Assembly: GCF_900110895.1 (NCBI RefSeq)
Contig: NZ_FOIQ01000001.1
Coordinates: 372,001 to 436,000, forward strand
Origin: Prevotella aff. ruminicola Tc2-24
GTDB taxonomy: Bacteria; Bacteroidota; Bacteroidia; Bacteroidales; Bacteroidaceae
Length of the DNA stretch: 64,000 nucleotides
Reading direction: 5' to 3'
Part shown: piece after piece, positions 11,425-21,520 of the stretch
Position numbering within the stretch: the first letter of the stretch is position 1
How the letters are laid out: the number at the start of each line of letters is the position of its first letter
Program-made: the position numbers and the translations under genes
Notes under the pieces: generated by a model
Seen by the model: only the letters and a program-made list of their open reading frames with translations
What the model was told of the DNA's origin: nothing
Databases searched by the model: none

Positions 11425-11495
11425 ACCACGAATTTCACTAATTTCACGAATTGCTGCGCTTGACAAAAATTAGATTAATTTGTGTCATTCGTGGT
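11425..11495. repeat. 71-bp palindromic intergenic element between atpH and atpA
   Basis: The element begins ACCACGAATTTCACTAATTT and ends ATTCGTGGT. Its two halves are imperfect inverted copies (ACCACGAAT...ATTCGTGGT at the ends and AATT-rich blocks inside), so the RNA could form a long hairpin. I know this ACCACGAATTTCAC type of sequence as a common intergenic repeat in Bacteroidetes. Here it sits inside an operon. Confidence 0.7.
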
Positions 11496-11498
11496 CGT

Positions 11499-12035
11499 TT
11501 ACTTCTTTAGTTGTGTTAAGATGGAGTTGAGCTTCGTCTTGACACTGGCATCCATGCGATAAGTGTCATACTCGAGGATGAAGCCACCGATGATATCGGG
11601 GTTCACCTCCGTCTCGAACTCCACCGTTCCATTGGTCTTGCTCTCCACCAACTGGCGCATCTTCTGCTCTGTGGCAGGTGACACTGCAGCAGCGGTGATG
11701 AGACATCCTCGGATGACATTCTTCTGTTGCCGGTATAGCGTGACATACGAATGGGCGATGAACTGCATCACACTCTCTCGACCTTCTTTGAGCACCAACT
11801 CGACAAAGGCCTTGGTGAGCGAGGAGGGCTCCTTGCCGACAGCGGTCAGCAAGAGCTTCTCCTTATCGTTTTTCGAGAGCATCGGATTGTCAATCGTCAA
11901 CCGCAGCTGCGGCACGTCGGCATAGCTCTTGGCGAGCTGCTGCATCTCGGCATATACCGCATCTTCGATCTTCGCGTCAGTAGCACTCTTGAGCAGCGCA
12001 CGGGCGTATCTTACCGATATGACTCCTATATCCAT
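11499..12035 (-). CDS. atpH: F-type ATP synthase delta subunit
   Basis: Delta (OSCP) joins the peripheral stalk to the top of F1. It has 178 residues, typical for the family. The N-terminal helical domain begins MDIGVISVRYARALLKSATD. The C-terminal signature is GTVEFETEVNPDIIGGFILE (residues ~134-153), followed by the DASVKTKLNSILTQL tail. It lies 13 bases downstream of atpF. Confidence 0.95.
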   Translation of the reverse strand: MDIGVISVRYARALLKSATDAKIEDAVYAEMQQLAKSYADVPQLRLTIDNPMLSKNDKEKLLLTAVGKEPSSLTKAFVELVLKEGRESVMQFIAHSYVTLYRQQKNVIRGCLITAAAVSPATEQKMRQLVESKTNGTVEFETEVNPDIIGGFILEYDTYRMDASVKTKLNSILTQLKK

Positions 12036-12048
12036 ACGTTATATCAAA

Positions 12049-12564
12049 TTAGTGAGTTGAAGAAATATCATCCAGCATACGGTCAATCAGATCCATCTGC
12101 GACTGATCATCCTTGAGGTTCTGTTTGAGAACCTTCTCAGCGATCTCGACACTGAGCGTGGCCACTTGGGCACGGATATCGGCAATGGCGGCCTTCTTCT
12201 CCTGTTCGATGGCATTACGCGCATCGTCAAGCAGACGAGCCCCCTCACTCTTGGCCTTCTCCTGTGCTTTCTCCACGATCGCGTCGCGCGTCTCGGCAGC
12301 TTCTTTCAATATCTGAGCCTGCTTCTCGCGAGCCTCCTGCAAGATGGATTCACCTTCTTTCTCGATATTGGCAAGACGCTCCTGAGCCTCGTGGGCCTTA
12401 CGGAGACTCTCGTCGATATAGTTCTTCCGTTCCTCCACCATATGGGTTATGACGGGGAAGCCGAACTTGGCAAGAAGGAGAAAGACCACCAAGAACGCCA
12501 CGAACATCCAGAAGAAGAGTCCGAAGTCGGGCGTAAGTATTGATGGTAAGTTAATTGAGTCCAT
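12049..12564 (-). CDS. atpF: F-type ATP synthase b subunit
   Basis: This is the peripheral stalk subunit. One N-terminal membrane helix (LFFWMFVAFLVVFLLLAKFG) is followed by a long charged coiled coil rich in Glu, Lys and Ala up to the C-terminus. I chose the ATG at 12562-12564 (MDSINLP). A GTG two codons earlier is possible but gives no extra homologous sequence. The product has 171 residues. The gene lies between atpE and atpH. Confidence 0.95.
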   Translation of the reverse strand: MDSINLPSILTPDFGLFFWMFVAFLVVFLLLAKFGFPVITHMVEERKNYIDESLRKAHEAQERLANIEKEGESILQEAREKQAQILKEAAETRDAIVEKAQEKAKSEGARLLDDARNAIEQEKKAAIADIRAQVATLSVEIAEKVLKQNLKDDQSQMDLIDRMLDDISSTH

Positions 12565-12585
12565 TTGCACAGATGAGTTTGAGGA

Positions 12586-12840
12586 TTAGATGAATACGCA
12601 AAGTGCACATACGACGACAGCGAACAGGGCAACACCCTCAACGAATGCGGCTGTCAGAATCATGTTGGTACGGATGGTACTTGCTGCCTCGGGCTGACGT
12701 GCGATGGCATCCATAGCATTACCACCAATACGACCGATACCGAGACCGGCACCAATAGCTGCAATACCTGCGCCGAGACCGGCACCAAACTTAGCAAGAC
12801 CAGCAGCGGCTGCTGCCTGTAATAACAATGATGTTATCAT
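12586..12840 (-). CDS. atpE: F-type ATP synthase c subunit
   Basis: This 84-residue hairpin of two membrane helices forms the rotor ring. The polar loop is ARQPEAAS. The ion-binding glutamate is in helix 2 (LTAAFVEGVALFAVVV). The residues after the glutamate are Gly-Val, not the Ser/Thr-Thr/Gly pattern of known Na+-coupled rings. This favours proton coupling, although the Nqr complex encoded nearby exports Na+. The ion choice is an inference from the motif. Confidence 0.95.
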   Translation of the reverse strand: MITSLLLQAAAAAGLAKFGAGLGAGIAAIGAGLGIGRIGGNAMDAIARQPEAASTIRTNMILTAAFVEGVALFAVVVCALCVFI

Positions 12841-12888
12841 AACTTTAAAATTTTAGTTGTAAATATTTAATGTTTTAATTTTTTATTT

Positions 12889-13953
12889 TCACTCGTGATG
12901 ATGCTCGGGATGTGCCAGTCCGATGAACACGGCACTGAGCATCGTAAAGACATAAGCCTGTATAAAAGCAACCAGGAACTCCAGACAGTTCATGAAAAGG
13001 ATCATCACGAAACTGAGCAGGGTCAGTCCTGAGCCCAGGCAGGCATTCAGCGACCATCCGATGAAGATGATAGCCGTGAACGACAGGATAATGGCGTGAC
13101 CGGCCATCATGTTGGCAAAGAGACGGACCATCAGGGCGAAAGGCTTGGTGATGATGCCGAAGAACTCGATGATAGGCATGATAGCCACTGGATAAGCCTT
13201 CAGGAAAGCCGGCACATCGGGCCAGAAGATCTCCTTCCAGTACTCCTTATTCCCGAAGAGGTTGACAGCCAGCATCGTACAGAGCGCCAGGAAAAAGGTG
13301 ATGTTGATGTTACCCGTCACATTGGCACCACCGGGGAAGATAGGCAACAGTCCCAACATGTTGGTGATCAGGATGAAGAAGAACACCGTGAGCAGGTAAG
13401 GAGCATACGGACGGTAATGCTTCTCACCGATGGAGTCCTTGATCAGGTCATCGTGAATGGTCATCACCAGCATCTCCACCATACCAACAAAGCCCTTAGG
13501 CACATCCTTGGTCGCATCGTGCTTCTTATACCACGAGGCACAACCAAGGAAAATAGCCAGCATGATGGCTACGACAATCCATATCTGAACCACACTCTTG
13601 GTGATACTGATATCCCACGGACGGACACTCGTCCCGTCAGAGAGACGCTCGTAGATCTTACCGTTCTTCTCCTCATTGAAATAGAAGCCCATGTAGTCGG
13701 CCTTCCCCTCCTCCATCGCCTCCTCGATGCGCGAGCTGCAGAAAGCATGCCACTCACCGGTGGCCTCACTTCTGACGATAATCGGCAGAGGAATACTGAT
13801 ATGATGACCGCCTACGGTGGTGATATGCCACTCATAAGCGTCAGAGAGGTGACCAAGCACAATCTCCTTCACGTCCACCCCCTCACGCTCGTTAGCCGAC
13901 ACAGGTGTGCCGACGGCAAAAAGAAAGGTTAGACATAAAAGCAAATATCTCAT
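12889..13953 (-). CDS. atpB: F-type ATP synthase a subunit with signal peptide
   Basis: This membrane subunit forms the ion channel against the c-ring. The chosen start at 13953 gives MRYLLLCLTFLFAVGTPVSA, a clear signal peptide, followed by a periplasmic extension of about 120 residues. Such an N-terminal extension is usual in Bacteroidetes AtpB. An ATG at 13971 (MYKVKIMR) is also possible. The essential arginine lies in LMVRLFANMMAGHAI. Several membrane helices follow, and the C-terminus is His-rich (HPEHHHE). It starts 10 bases after the accessory gene. Confidence 0.94.
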   Translation of the reverse strand: MRYLLLCLTFLFAVGTPVSANEREGVDVKEIVLGHLSDAYEWHITTVGGHHISIPLPIIVRSEATGEWHAFCSSRIEEAMEEGKADYMGFYFNEEKNGKIYERLSDGTSVRPWDISITKSVVQIWIVVAIMLAIFLGCASWYKKHDATKDVPKGFVGMVEMLVMTIHDDLIKDSIGEKHYRPYAPYLLTVFFFILITNMLGLLPIFPGGANVTGNINITFFLALCTMLAVNLFGNKEYWKEIFWPDVPAFLKAYPVAIMPIIEFFGIITKPFALMVRLFANMMAGHAIILSFTAIIFIGWSLNACLGSGLTLLSFVMILFMNCLEFLVAFIQAYVFTMLSAVFIGLAHPEHHHE

Positions 13954-13963
13954 TATCTTCACT

Positions 13964-14371
13964 TTATACATTTTGTTTAATCTTCTTCTCGTTCCTGACG
14001 AAATACCACGTATCATAGATCAGAACTACGAAATAGTAAATCAGGAAGATGCCGACGAACCACAGGATTGAAGTACGACTAGAAGCCAGGAAACAGAACG
14101 CCAGCACAACGACGATGGCAGCAAACATACGGATAGACGATGCCGCCATGTAGAGTGTAGGCATGCTGGAAGGCGATGTCGCCTGAACCCACTTCCACAC
14201 CAGGGCGTAAGCGATGCAGGCCACCAGTTGGAACACCGCTGAGATACAGATCGGCTTTGCCATCAGCTCCACATCACCCCAGATGTTGACATAGAGCAGG
14301 AATAGCAGACTGAGACCTGCTATCAGACAAATACTCTGTCTCAGGTAGGTATTGACAACGTTCTTAGTCAT
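13964..14371 (-). CDS. four-helix membrane protein of the atp operon (AtpI-like position)
   Basis: A 135-residue protein with about four hydrophobic segments (SICLIAGLSLLFLLYVNIWG, ICISAVFQLVACIAYALVW, FAAIVVVLAFCFLAS, FVGIFLIYYFVVLIYDTWYF) and a basic C-terminus. It lies between atpC and atpB, where Bacteroidetes atp operons carry a small membrane protein comparable to AtpI, which is thought to help c-ring assembly. I cannot confirm AtpI homology from sequence alone. The start overlaps the end of atpC by eight bases. Confidence 0.75.
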   Translation of the reverse strand: MTKNVVNTYLRQSICLIAGLSLLFLLYVNIWGDVELMAKPICISAVFQLVACIAYALVWKWVQATSPSSMPTLYMAASSIRMFAAIVVVLAFCFLASSRTSILWFVGIFLIYYFVVLIYDTWYFVRNEKKIKQNV

Positions 14372-14615
14372 GTTCTTGTAGTTCTACGCAAAGACTTACC
14401 TTATTCTTCTGTACCTCCACAAAGCCACCAGCGATAGCGATGGTGTGCTTACCGTCGGCAGCAGCATAGATCACGTCGCCCTGAGACAGTGACGAGATGA
14501 TAGGCGCATGGTTCGTCAGGATCTCAAACTGTCCCATGGCACCAGGCACCAACACACTCTCAACGGTTCCGTCGTATTCAATTTTCTCAGGCGAGACAAC
14601 CCTCAGTTGCAACAT
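14364..14615 (-). CDS. atpC: F-type ATP synthase epsilon subunit, short form
   Basis: Epsilon connects the gamma shaft to the c-ring. The start at 14615 gives MLQLRVVSPEKIEYDG, the usual beginning; an upstream extension (MNFELRTLNY) has no homology. At 83 residues it contains only the N-terminal beta-sandwich (EILTNHAPIISSLSQGDVIY) and lacks the C-terminal helical hairpin that inhibits ATP hydrolysis in other bacteria. It overlaps the following gene by eight bases. A small inverted repeat (GCTCGC/GCGAG) lies in the 59-base gap to atpD. Confidence 0.92.
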   Translation of the reverse strand: MLQLRVVSPEKIEYDGTVESVLVPGAMGQFEILTNHAPIISSLSQGDVIYAAADGKHTIAIAGGFVEVQKNKVSLCVELQEHD

Positions 14616-14674
14616 ATAGTTCAATGTTCTAAGTTCAAAGTTCAAGCTCGCGATGAAGCGAGAGCAGAGTCAAG

Positions 14675-16204
<1,530 letters not shown>

Positions 16205-16249
16205 CTATTTATTTAATTGTTGTTTGGTTTAAGTGATGTTAGTTACATG

Positions 16250-16257
16250 CAAAGGTA
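16250..16257 (-). promoter_or_regulatory. candidate atp operon promoter (-7 element)
   Basis: TACCTTTG on the minus strand matches TAnnTTTG and lies 48 bases upstream of atpD. No exact TTTG is found 19-21 bases further upstream (the region reads TTCTGTTA), so the -33 element is weak or absent. Confidence 0.55.
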
Positions 16258-16316
16258 GATATTTTTATCCTAACAGAATTCTTTTCAGTGTAAAATTATC
16301 CTAAATTCTCTGTTTT

Positions 16317-17414
16317 CTATTTCCTCAATGCCAGCGTATAATTATAATAGCGACTGTTTCCCGTCACCTCCTCGATCACCTTGACGAAAGGCGGGAAATT
16401 CACGGTTTCCTGCTCGGCAATACCCTTTGTCTCCATCATCACCAGATTGTCGATAGGCGCCAGGAAGGTGTCGATCTCGAAATACTGTCCTTTCCAGATA
16501 AAGCTCCGACGGTGCTTATGGATGGTCTGCCGATAGGGATCGGCCTGCTGGAGCAACGACTTATAGAGGTTGTTGTTCACCTGACGTTCCGTCTCTATCT
16601 GCTCCGTATCAGAGATACGTTTCTTCGTACGGTGCACGTTGACCACCTTACCGTCCCAGATACGTCGGCGCAGACGCACCTCACAACCCGGCTCAGCCAC
16701 CAGGTAGGTCTGGATGATATCACTCTCCGTACACTCGGGGATCTCACCGACGATCTCCACTCTGTAGACCCGTTCCTCCTGCACCCGCTGAGGCAGTCCG
16801 AGCACATTCGAGATCTCCTTGATGACACGATTCAGCTTCGCGTCGAAGTCGTCATGGTTGTTGATCACTCGCAGATGCGGATGACCGGTCCAGGCCTTGA
16901 TCACCTTCTTGTCCAGTTCCCGGGCCAGACGCAGTCCTTCCTCGTCGGCATTCTCATAACGGATGGCGTTCGTGGCCGTCGTATAATACTGCTCCGCACC
17001 GTCGGCGGCACTCACCAGATGGAGCACCGCGTCATAGCGTTCACGCAGACGGTTGGAGTCCGACCCGCACATCGCCGTGATCTCCTCCCACTCCTCGGGC
17101 TTCATATAGGCAGAGATATCCATCGTCCCTCGGTCACAGACCATCAGCACCGGTTTTGTGCAGACCTCGGCCAACCGCTGGAAAGAGTCTTCCAAGGCCA
17201 ACTGTGTCTCAAGGATGGCTCGTTCTCCCTCGTAATAGAGGTTACGGTTAGGTGTCAGGTAGTTCCAGCCGCCCTGGCTATACAGCGTAGGCACCTCAGG
17301 CACCATGAACACCTTGTATCCCATTCCGGAGAAATACTCATTAATCTTCACCAGTGCCGTCGTCTTACCGGCACATGGTCCTCCCGTCAGAACAATCTTC
17401 TTGATTTCCGCCAT
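16317..17414 (-). CDS. P-loop ATPase fused to a CYTH/triphosphate-tunnel domain
   Basis: A 365-residue two-domain protein. Residues ~5-190 form an AAA_28-type P-loop kinase/ATPase domain, with Walker A GGPCAGKTTAL at 11-21 and VLMVCDRGTMD as Walker B. Residues ~215-350 resemble a CYTH tunnel domain: alternating acidic and basic strands (GCEVRLRRRIWDGKVVNVHRTKK) and YFEIDTFLAPIDNLVMMETKG. CYTH enzymes act on triphosphorylated substrates. The biological substrate is unknown. It lies between pfkA and atpD on the same strand. Confidence 0.8.
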   Translation of the reverse strand: MAEIKKIVLTGGPCAGKTTALVKINEYFSGMGYKVFMVPEVPTLYSQGGWNYLTPNRNLYYEGERAILETQLALEDSFQRLAEVCTKPVLMVCDRGTMDISAYMKPEEWEEITAMCGSDSNRLRERYDAVLHLVSAADGAEQYYTTATNAIRYENADEEGLRLARELDKKVIKAWTGHPHLRVINNHDDFDAKLNRVIKEISNVLGLPQRVQEERVYRVEIVGEIPECTESDIIQTYLVAEPGCEVRLRRRIWDGKVVNVHRTKKRISDTEQIETERQVNNNLYKSLLQQADPYRQTIHKHRRSFIWKGQYFEIDTFLAPIDNLVMMETKGIAEQETVNFPPFVKVIEEVTGNSRYYNYTLALRK

Positions 17415-17441
17415 GTTGTCTTTCTAACTCCTGCTTACGCC

Positions 17442-18425
17442 TTAAATACTTAATTCATCAAGAACCGTTATCAGCTTCTTATCAAACGGTTTATCAGTAC
17501 GGATGCACTCACTGAATGGTACGTACACCACCTCGTTGTTGCGGACACCGACCATGATATTACGCTGTCCCTGACGCAGGGCCTCGATGGCACCGACACC
17601 CGTACGACTGGCCAGGATACGGTCGTGAGCCGACGGTGTACCGCCACGCTGCAGGTGACCCAGGATCGACACACGGACATCAAACTCCGGGAACTCCTTC
17701 TTCACACGGTCGGCATAGTAGAGCGCACCACACTTCGGACTCTCCGATACGATGACGATACACGACTTCTTCGACTTACGGATACCACGTCCCATGAACT
17801 GTGCCAACTGGTCCACATCTGTCATATCCTCAGGAATGATGGCGGCCTCGGCACCACTGGCGATGGCTGAGTTCTGGGCCAGGAAGCCCGCATCACGTCC
17901 CATCACCTCGACGAAGAAGATACGCTCGTGCGAGTTGGCGGTGTCACGGATACGGTCCACACACACCATGATCGTGTTCATGGTCGTATCATAGCCGATG
18001 GTAGAGTCCGTACCATAGAGGTCGTTATCGATGGTGCCAGGCAGTCCGATGCAGGGGAAGTCGAACTCCATACCGAAGTCACGGGCACCTGTCAGCGAAC
18101 CGTTACCACCGATCACCACCAGTGCGTCGATCTCCTCTCTCACACAGGTCTCGTAAGCCTTCAGCTTACCCTCGGGTGTCATGAAGTCCTTGGAACGGGC
18201 TGTCTTCAGGATCGTACCGCCACGGTTGATGATACCACTCACGTCCTCTGTCGTGAACGGCTTGACCTCACCTTTGATCAGACCATCATAACCACGGTAT
18301 ATGCCTTTGATGTTAAACCCATTATAGATGCCGGCACGTGTCACCGCACGGATAGCGGCATTCATTCCCGGTGCATCACCTCCTGAGGTGAGCACACCAA
18401 TCGTCCTTATCTTTGTCATTTCCAT
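17442..18425 (-). CDS. pfkA: 6-phosphofructokinase
   Basis: This enzyme phosphorylates fructose 6-phosphate, the committed step of glycolysis. The ATP-binding motif is [15 protein letters not shown]. The catalytic aspartate is in [19 protein letters not shown], and the substrate block is [17 protein letters not shown] (not GGDxxD) favours ATP over pyrophosphate as donor. The start at 18425 ([11 protein letters not shown]) or the ATG two codons later are equally plausible, and the first gives 327 residues. It lies seven bases after the antiporter gene. Confidence 0.94.
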   Translation of the reverse strand: MEMTKIRTIGVLTSGGDAPGMNAAIRAVTRAGIYNGFNIKGIYRGYDGLIKGEVKPFTTEDVSGIINRGGTILKTARSKDFMTPEGKLKAYETCVREEIDALVVIGGNGSLTGARDFGMEFDFPCIGLPGTIDNDLYGTDSTIGYDTTMNTIMVCVDRIRDTANSHERIFFVEVMGRDAGFLAQNSAIASGAEAAIIPEDMTDVDQLAQFMGRGIRKSKKSCIVIVSESPKCGALYYADRVKKEFPEFDVRVSILGHLQRGGTPSAHDRILASRTGVGAIEALRQGQRNIMVGVRNNEVVYVPFSECIRTDKPFDKKLITVLDELSI

Positions 18426-18432
18426 ATATGTT

Positions 18433-19827
18433 TTAGTTATACAAATACAATTCCAACCACAAGACACCCAGTCCGATGAGCCATCCCGTCAGCACCTTCA
18501 GTGTCAGGTTCTTCATATACCATCCCACGCGGATATGCTCCATCTTCATCAGGGCCACACCACTGATGGAGCCGATGGACAGCAGACAACCGCCGACGGC
18601 CGTCGTATAGGCGATGATCTTCCAGTAGGCACCGTTGGCGATGAAGTTTCCGATATAGTCGCCCGGCAGTGCCCCTCGGATCACCGGATACAGTGAGATA
18701 TCACTGATGGCGATGGTGAAGGAGTCGACCAAGGCACTGAGCAGACCGGAGACGATACCCAGGATCCACACGCTGTGCACGTTCTCGTTCATCCATGCCG
18801 ACACATCATCGAACACACCCGTCTCCGTGACCACACCCATACCCAGCATGATACCCATGATGAAGAGCATCTGCTGCAGCGAACCGTACTGGAGCGCACG
18901 GGGTGTCAGGCGTTGCGACATCTGGTCGGCGTTCATCAGCTTACGGTTCATCACCTCGTTGATCACCCAGAGCACGCTCAGCACACAGAGGGCACCTAAG
19001 AACGGCGACAGCTTCGTGATATTATGGAAGGTCGGGATGAACCACAGACCACCGATGCCCACGAACAGCATCACCACACGCTGCCAGGGTTTCAGGTTTG
19101 TGTCGTCACCCCGGTAAGGCATCGGCGACCACTGCGTGTCGAGCCTTTCCGGCAGCTCACGGTTGATGAGGATGGTCGGCACCACCCATGCCACGATGGC
19201 CGGAAGAGCCATATACGACGTGAAGTTCGTGGCAGTCACGGCACCGTCGCCCCAGAGGAGCAGGCCCGTCGGATCACCGATGACGGTGAAACAACCGCCA
19301 CAGTTGGCTGCGATCACGATGGCACATCCTATCAGCATCCGCTGCCGACGGTTCTGTACGATCGAGTGCATGATGACCAGCATCATCGTCGCCGTGGTCA
19401 GGTTATCCAGATTGGCCGACACGATAAAGGTGGCGAAGGTGATCGTCCACAGCAGTCGTTTGGAGTTGCGCGTCCTGATCCAGGAGGTCACGAAGTCGAA
19501 ACAGCCGTTGTTGTTCAAGATCTCGATGATGCTCATCGTGGCAAGCAGGAACATCACGATGCTCGCAGCATTACCCACGTAATAGAGGAAGATATTGTCG
19601 TAGATATAACTCTTCGCCGTCTCACTCGTCGGGTCGGCACCCGCCAAGTAGTCGATATAGTCCAGGGAATGCTGTGCCATGACAAAGTCGGTGCCATAGC
19701 AGATATACAACACCCATCCCACGGTTCCGATGAACATGGCGATGGCAGACTTGTTCACACCGGTCAGATGTCCCGTGCCGATCAGCACGTACCCCAGCAA
19801 TAGCAATATTACAATTATCAGCGTCAT
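18433..19827 (-). CDS. nhaD: NhaD-type Na+/H+ antiporter
   Basis: A polytopic membrane protein of 464 residues with about twelve hydrophobic segments. The start at 19827 ([17 protein letters not shown]) is preferred over an upstream in-frame extension that lacks homology. Blocks such as [37 protein letters not shown] and [16 protein letters not shown] match the NhaD branch of the ion transporter superfamily. It exchanges Na+ for H+ at the inner membrane. It lies three bases after the sensor kinase and seven before pfkA. Its proximity to nqr fits a role in Na+ cycling. Confidence 0.85.
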   Translation of the reverse strand: MTLIIVILLLLGYVLIGTGHLTGVNKSAIAMFIGTVGWVLYICYGTDFVMAQHSLDYIDYLAGADPTSETAKSYIYDNIFLYYVGNAASIVMFLLATMSIIEILNNNGCFDFVTSWIRTRNSKRLLWTITFATFIVSANLDNLTTATMMLVIMHSIVQNRRQRMLIGCAIVIAANCGGCFTVIGDPTGLLLWGDGAVTATNFTSYMALPAIVAWVVPTILINRELPERLDTQWSPMPYRGDDTNLKPWQRVVMLFVGIGGLWFIPTFHNITKLSPFLGALCVLSVLWVINEVMNRKLMNADQMSQRLTPRALQYGSLQQMLFIMGIMLGMGVVTETGVFDDVSAWMNENVHSVWILGIVSGLLSALVDSFTIAISDISLYPVIRGALPGDYIGNFIANGAYWKIIAYTTAVGGCLLSIGSISGVALMKMEHIRVGWYMKNLTLKVLTGWLIGLGVLWLELYLYN

Positions 19828-19829
19828 TT

Positions 19830-21395
19830 TTACGATAGTATTTTTACGGGGGCCCGGAACCAAACCACGGTTCCTCGCCCATCCTCCTCATTATCCTTGG
19901 CTCCAATCGTTCCACCCATCTTGTCTATCACAGCCTTACAGATGCTCAGTCCCAGTCCGGGCGTCTTCTCCTGAAGGTAGGTGTTCTTATCCGACAACAA
20001 GGCGAAGATATTCTCCTTGAGTTCCTCTGGCAGTCCGCAACCGGTGTCCTTCACCTCCACGGACAGACCGTCGTCCTTCACGTCATAGCTCAGCGTCACC
20101 TTCCCCTCCTCCGTATGCTGTTGGGCGTTCTCCAGCAGATGCATGGTCACCATTCGCAACAGCTTGGGGTCGATCATCACACGGACACCGCTCACCGCCG
20201 CGTTCACGTCGAGCGTCACGCCCTCGGCCAACTGTGTCCGGGTCTCCTCCGCATAGTCGTTCATCACCTGGTCGATATCCACCTCCTGCGGGTCGAAGAG
20301 ATGGTCATTCTCCTCAATATCCGACAGCAACAGCAGCTCGTTGATGAGATGAAGCAGTTGCAGTCCGTTACCGTTAATCAGATTCATCAACTGCGCCTTC
20401 TCATCCTCCGGCATCTCCCCGTCGGGTGTCGTCATCAACAGGTCCGAGAAACCGATGATGGCGTTCAGCGGTGTCCGCAGGGCATGACTGATATTACTCA
20501 GGAAGAGCCCCTTCAGCTGTTCACTCTTCTTGGCACGTTCCATCTCCCGCAGAATCCGTCGGCGGTTGAGGAGCAGCACGTAGATCATCAGGAGCGAGAG
20601 CAGGAGCAGCAGGATACCGATGAGGAACCACACCCATGTCGGGATGATATTCGTGTCGAAACTCGTCTTGATCCGACCGTACACGGCCTCCGTCACACCG
20701 TCGGCCTCCATCTTGTCCAACTCCTTGTCAATGGCTTCTATCAGACGCTTGTCGGAGCTCACGTAACAGTACTCTCGTGGTCCAAGCGTCAGATCGGCGC
20801 TCGCCAGGTTGTTCAGGTGGTTCTGTTCGATCATGAACTGGGCCTGGAAACGGAAACAGATCACCCCGTCGTAACTGCCCGAGGCCAACTCAAACAGAGC
20901 TCGTCTCAGGTCCTTCACCACCACCGGATTGGCACCAGCTTTGGTCAACGTATCGACGACAGGCTGCGACTCCATCAGGGCGATGGTCTTACCGTTCACG
21001 CTACGCAGTCCGTCTCTGTTTTGCTCCTCCCCTTTCCGGTACACGATCTGGTAGTACAGCCGGAACACGGCCTGCGAGTAGTTGGTCAGATTCTTCCGGT
21101 TCGGCGAGTAGAGCATCATGGCCAGTCCCACTCGGTTGTTCACCACATCATCCACAATGGTCTCCCAGTTGTCCGGCTTGTATTCGAAGGGGATATCCAA
21201 CCGGTTCATCAACACCTTCGTGAAGTCGAGATCAAGTCCATGGGGCTCACCCCTCATATCCACCATCTGCAGGGGCGCATAGTCCAGGTCGATGGAGAAA
21301 AAGAGCGGGTTGTCTTTCGTATAACCAAGATTGTCGGCGCTTACCGGAAAGGCAAGTGCCAGCATAAAAAGGATACAACTCAGTCTTAGCTTCAT
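19830..21395 (-). CDS. hybrid-topology sensor histidine kinase with a periplasmic solute-binding domain
   Basis: A 521-residue protein. A signal peptide (residues 1-20) is followed by a family 3 solute-binding-like sensor domain (~residues 30-245, including GEPHGLDLDFTKVLMNRL and VNGKTIALMESQPVVDTL). One membrane helix follows (WVWFLIGILLLLLSLLMIYVL), then HisKA with NISHALRTPLNAIIGFSD, and an ATPase domain with N-box LLENAQQH, G1 VEVKDTGCGLP and G2 GLGLSICK. The residue after the phospho-accepting His is Ala instead of the usual Glu/Asp. No response regulator gene is adjacent. It starts from its own promoter and probably leads the transcript to nhaD and pfkA. Confidence 0.88.
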   Translation of the reverse strand: MKLRLSCILFMLALAFPVSADNLGYTKDNPLFFSIDLDYAPLQMVDMRGEPHGLDLDFTKVLMNRLDIPFEYKPDNWETIVDDVVNNRVGLAMMLYSPNRKNLTNYSQAVFRLYYQIVYRKGEEQNRDGLRSVNGKTIALMESQPVVDTLTKAGANPVVVKDLRRALFELASGSYDGVICFRFQAQFMIEQNHLNNLASADLTLGPREYCYVSSDKRLIEAIDKELDKMEADGVTEAVYGRIKTSFDTNIIPTWVWFLIGILLLLLSLLMIYVLLLNRRRILREMERAKKSEQLKGLFLSNISHALRTPLNAIIGFSDLLMTTPDGEMPEDEKAQLMNLINGNGLQLLHLINELLLLSDIEENDHLFDPQEVDIDQVMNDYAEETRTQLAEGVTLDVNAAVSGVRVMIDPKLLRMVTMHLLENAQQHTEEGKVTLSYDVKDDGLSVEVKDTGCGLPEELKENIFALLSDKNTYLQEKTPGLGLSICKAVIDKMGGTIGAKDNEEDGRGTVVWFRAPVKILS

Positions 21396-21432
21396 ATTGG
21401 CAACGGTTTCAAGCTTAAGGCTTGAATGGGGA

Positions 21433-21464
21433 CAAAGATACGAAAAAAGTCTGTAATCACCAAA
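21433..21464 (-). promoter_or_regulatory. promoter of the sensor kinase-nhaD-pfkA run
   Basis: On the minus strand TTTG (21464-21461) and TATCTTTG (21440-21433) are separated by exactly 20 bases, a canonical Bacteroidetes promoter. The predicted leader is about 30 bases. Confidence 0.82.
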
Positions 21465-21484
21465 CTTTTTGGCTGAAAGAAAAA

Positions 21485-21510
21485 ATCCCCCGACGTAACC
21501 GTCAGGGGAT
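21485..21510 (-). terminator. terminator of the nqr operon
   Basis: An inverted repeat (ATCCCC-TGACG / CGTC-GGGGGAT on the minus strand) is followed in the direction of nqr transcription by a run of six T. It lies 11 bases after the nqrF stop codon. Confidence 0.85.
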
Positions 21511-21520
21511 TAGGGTTTAT

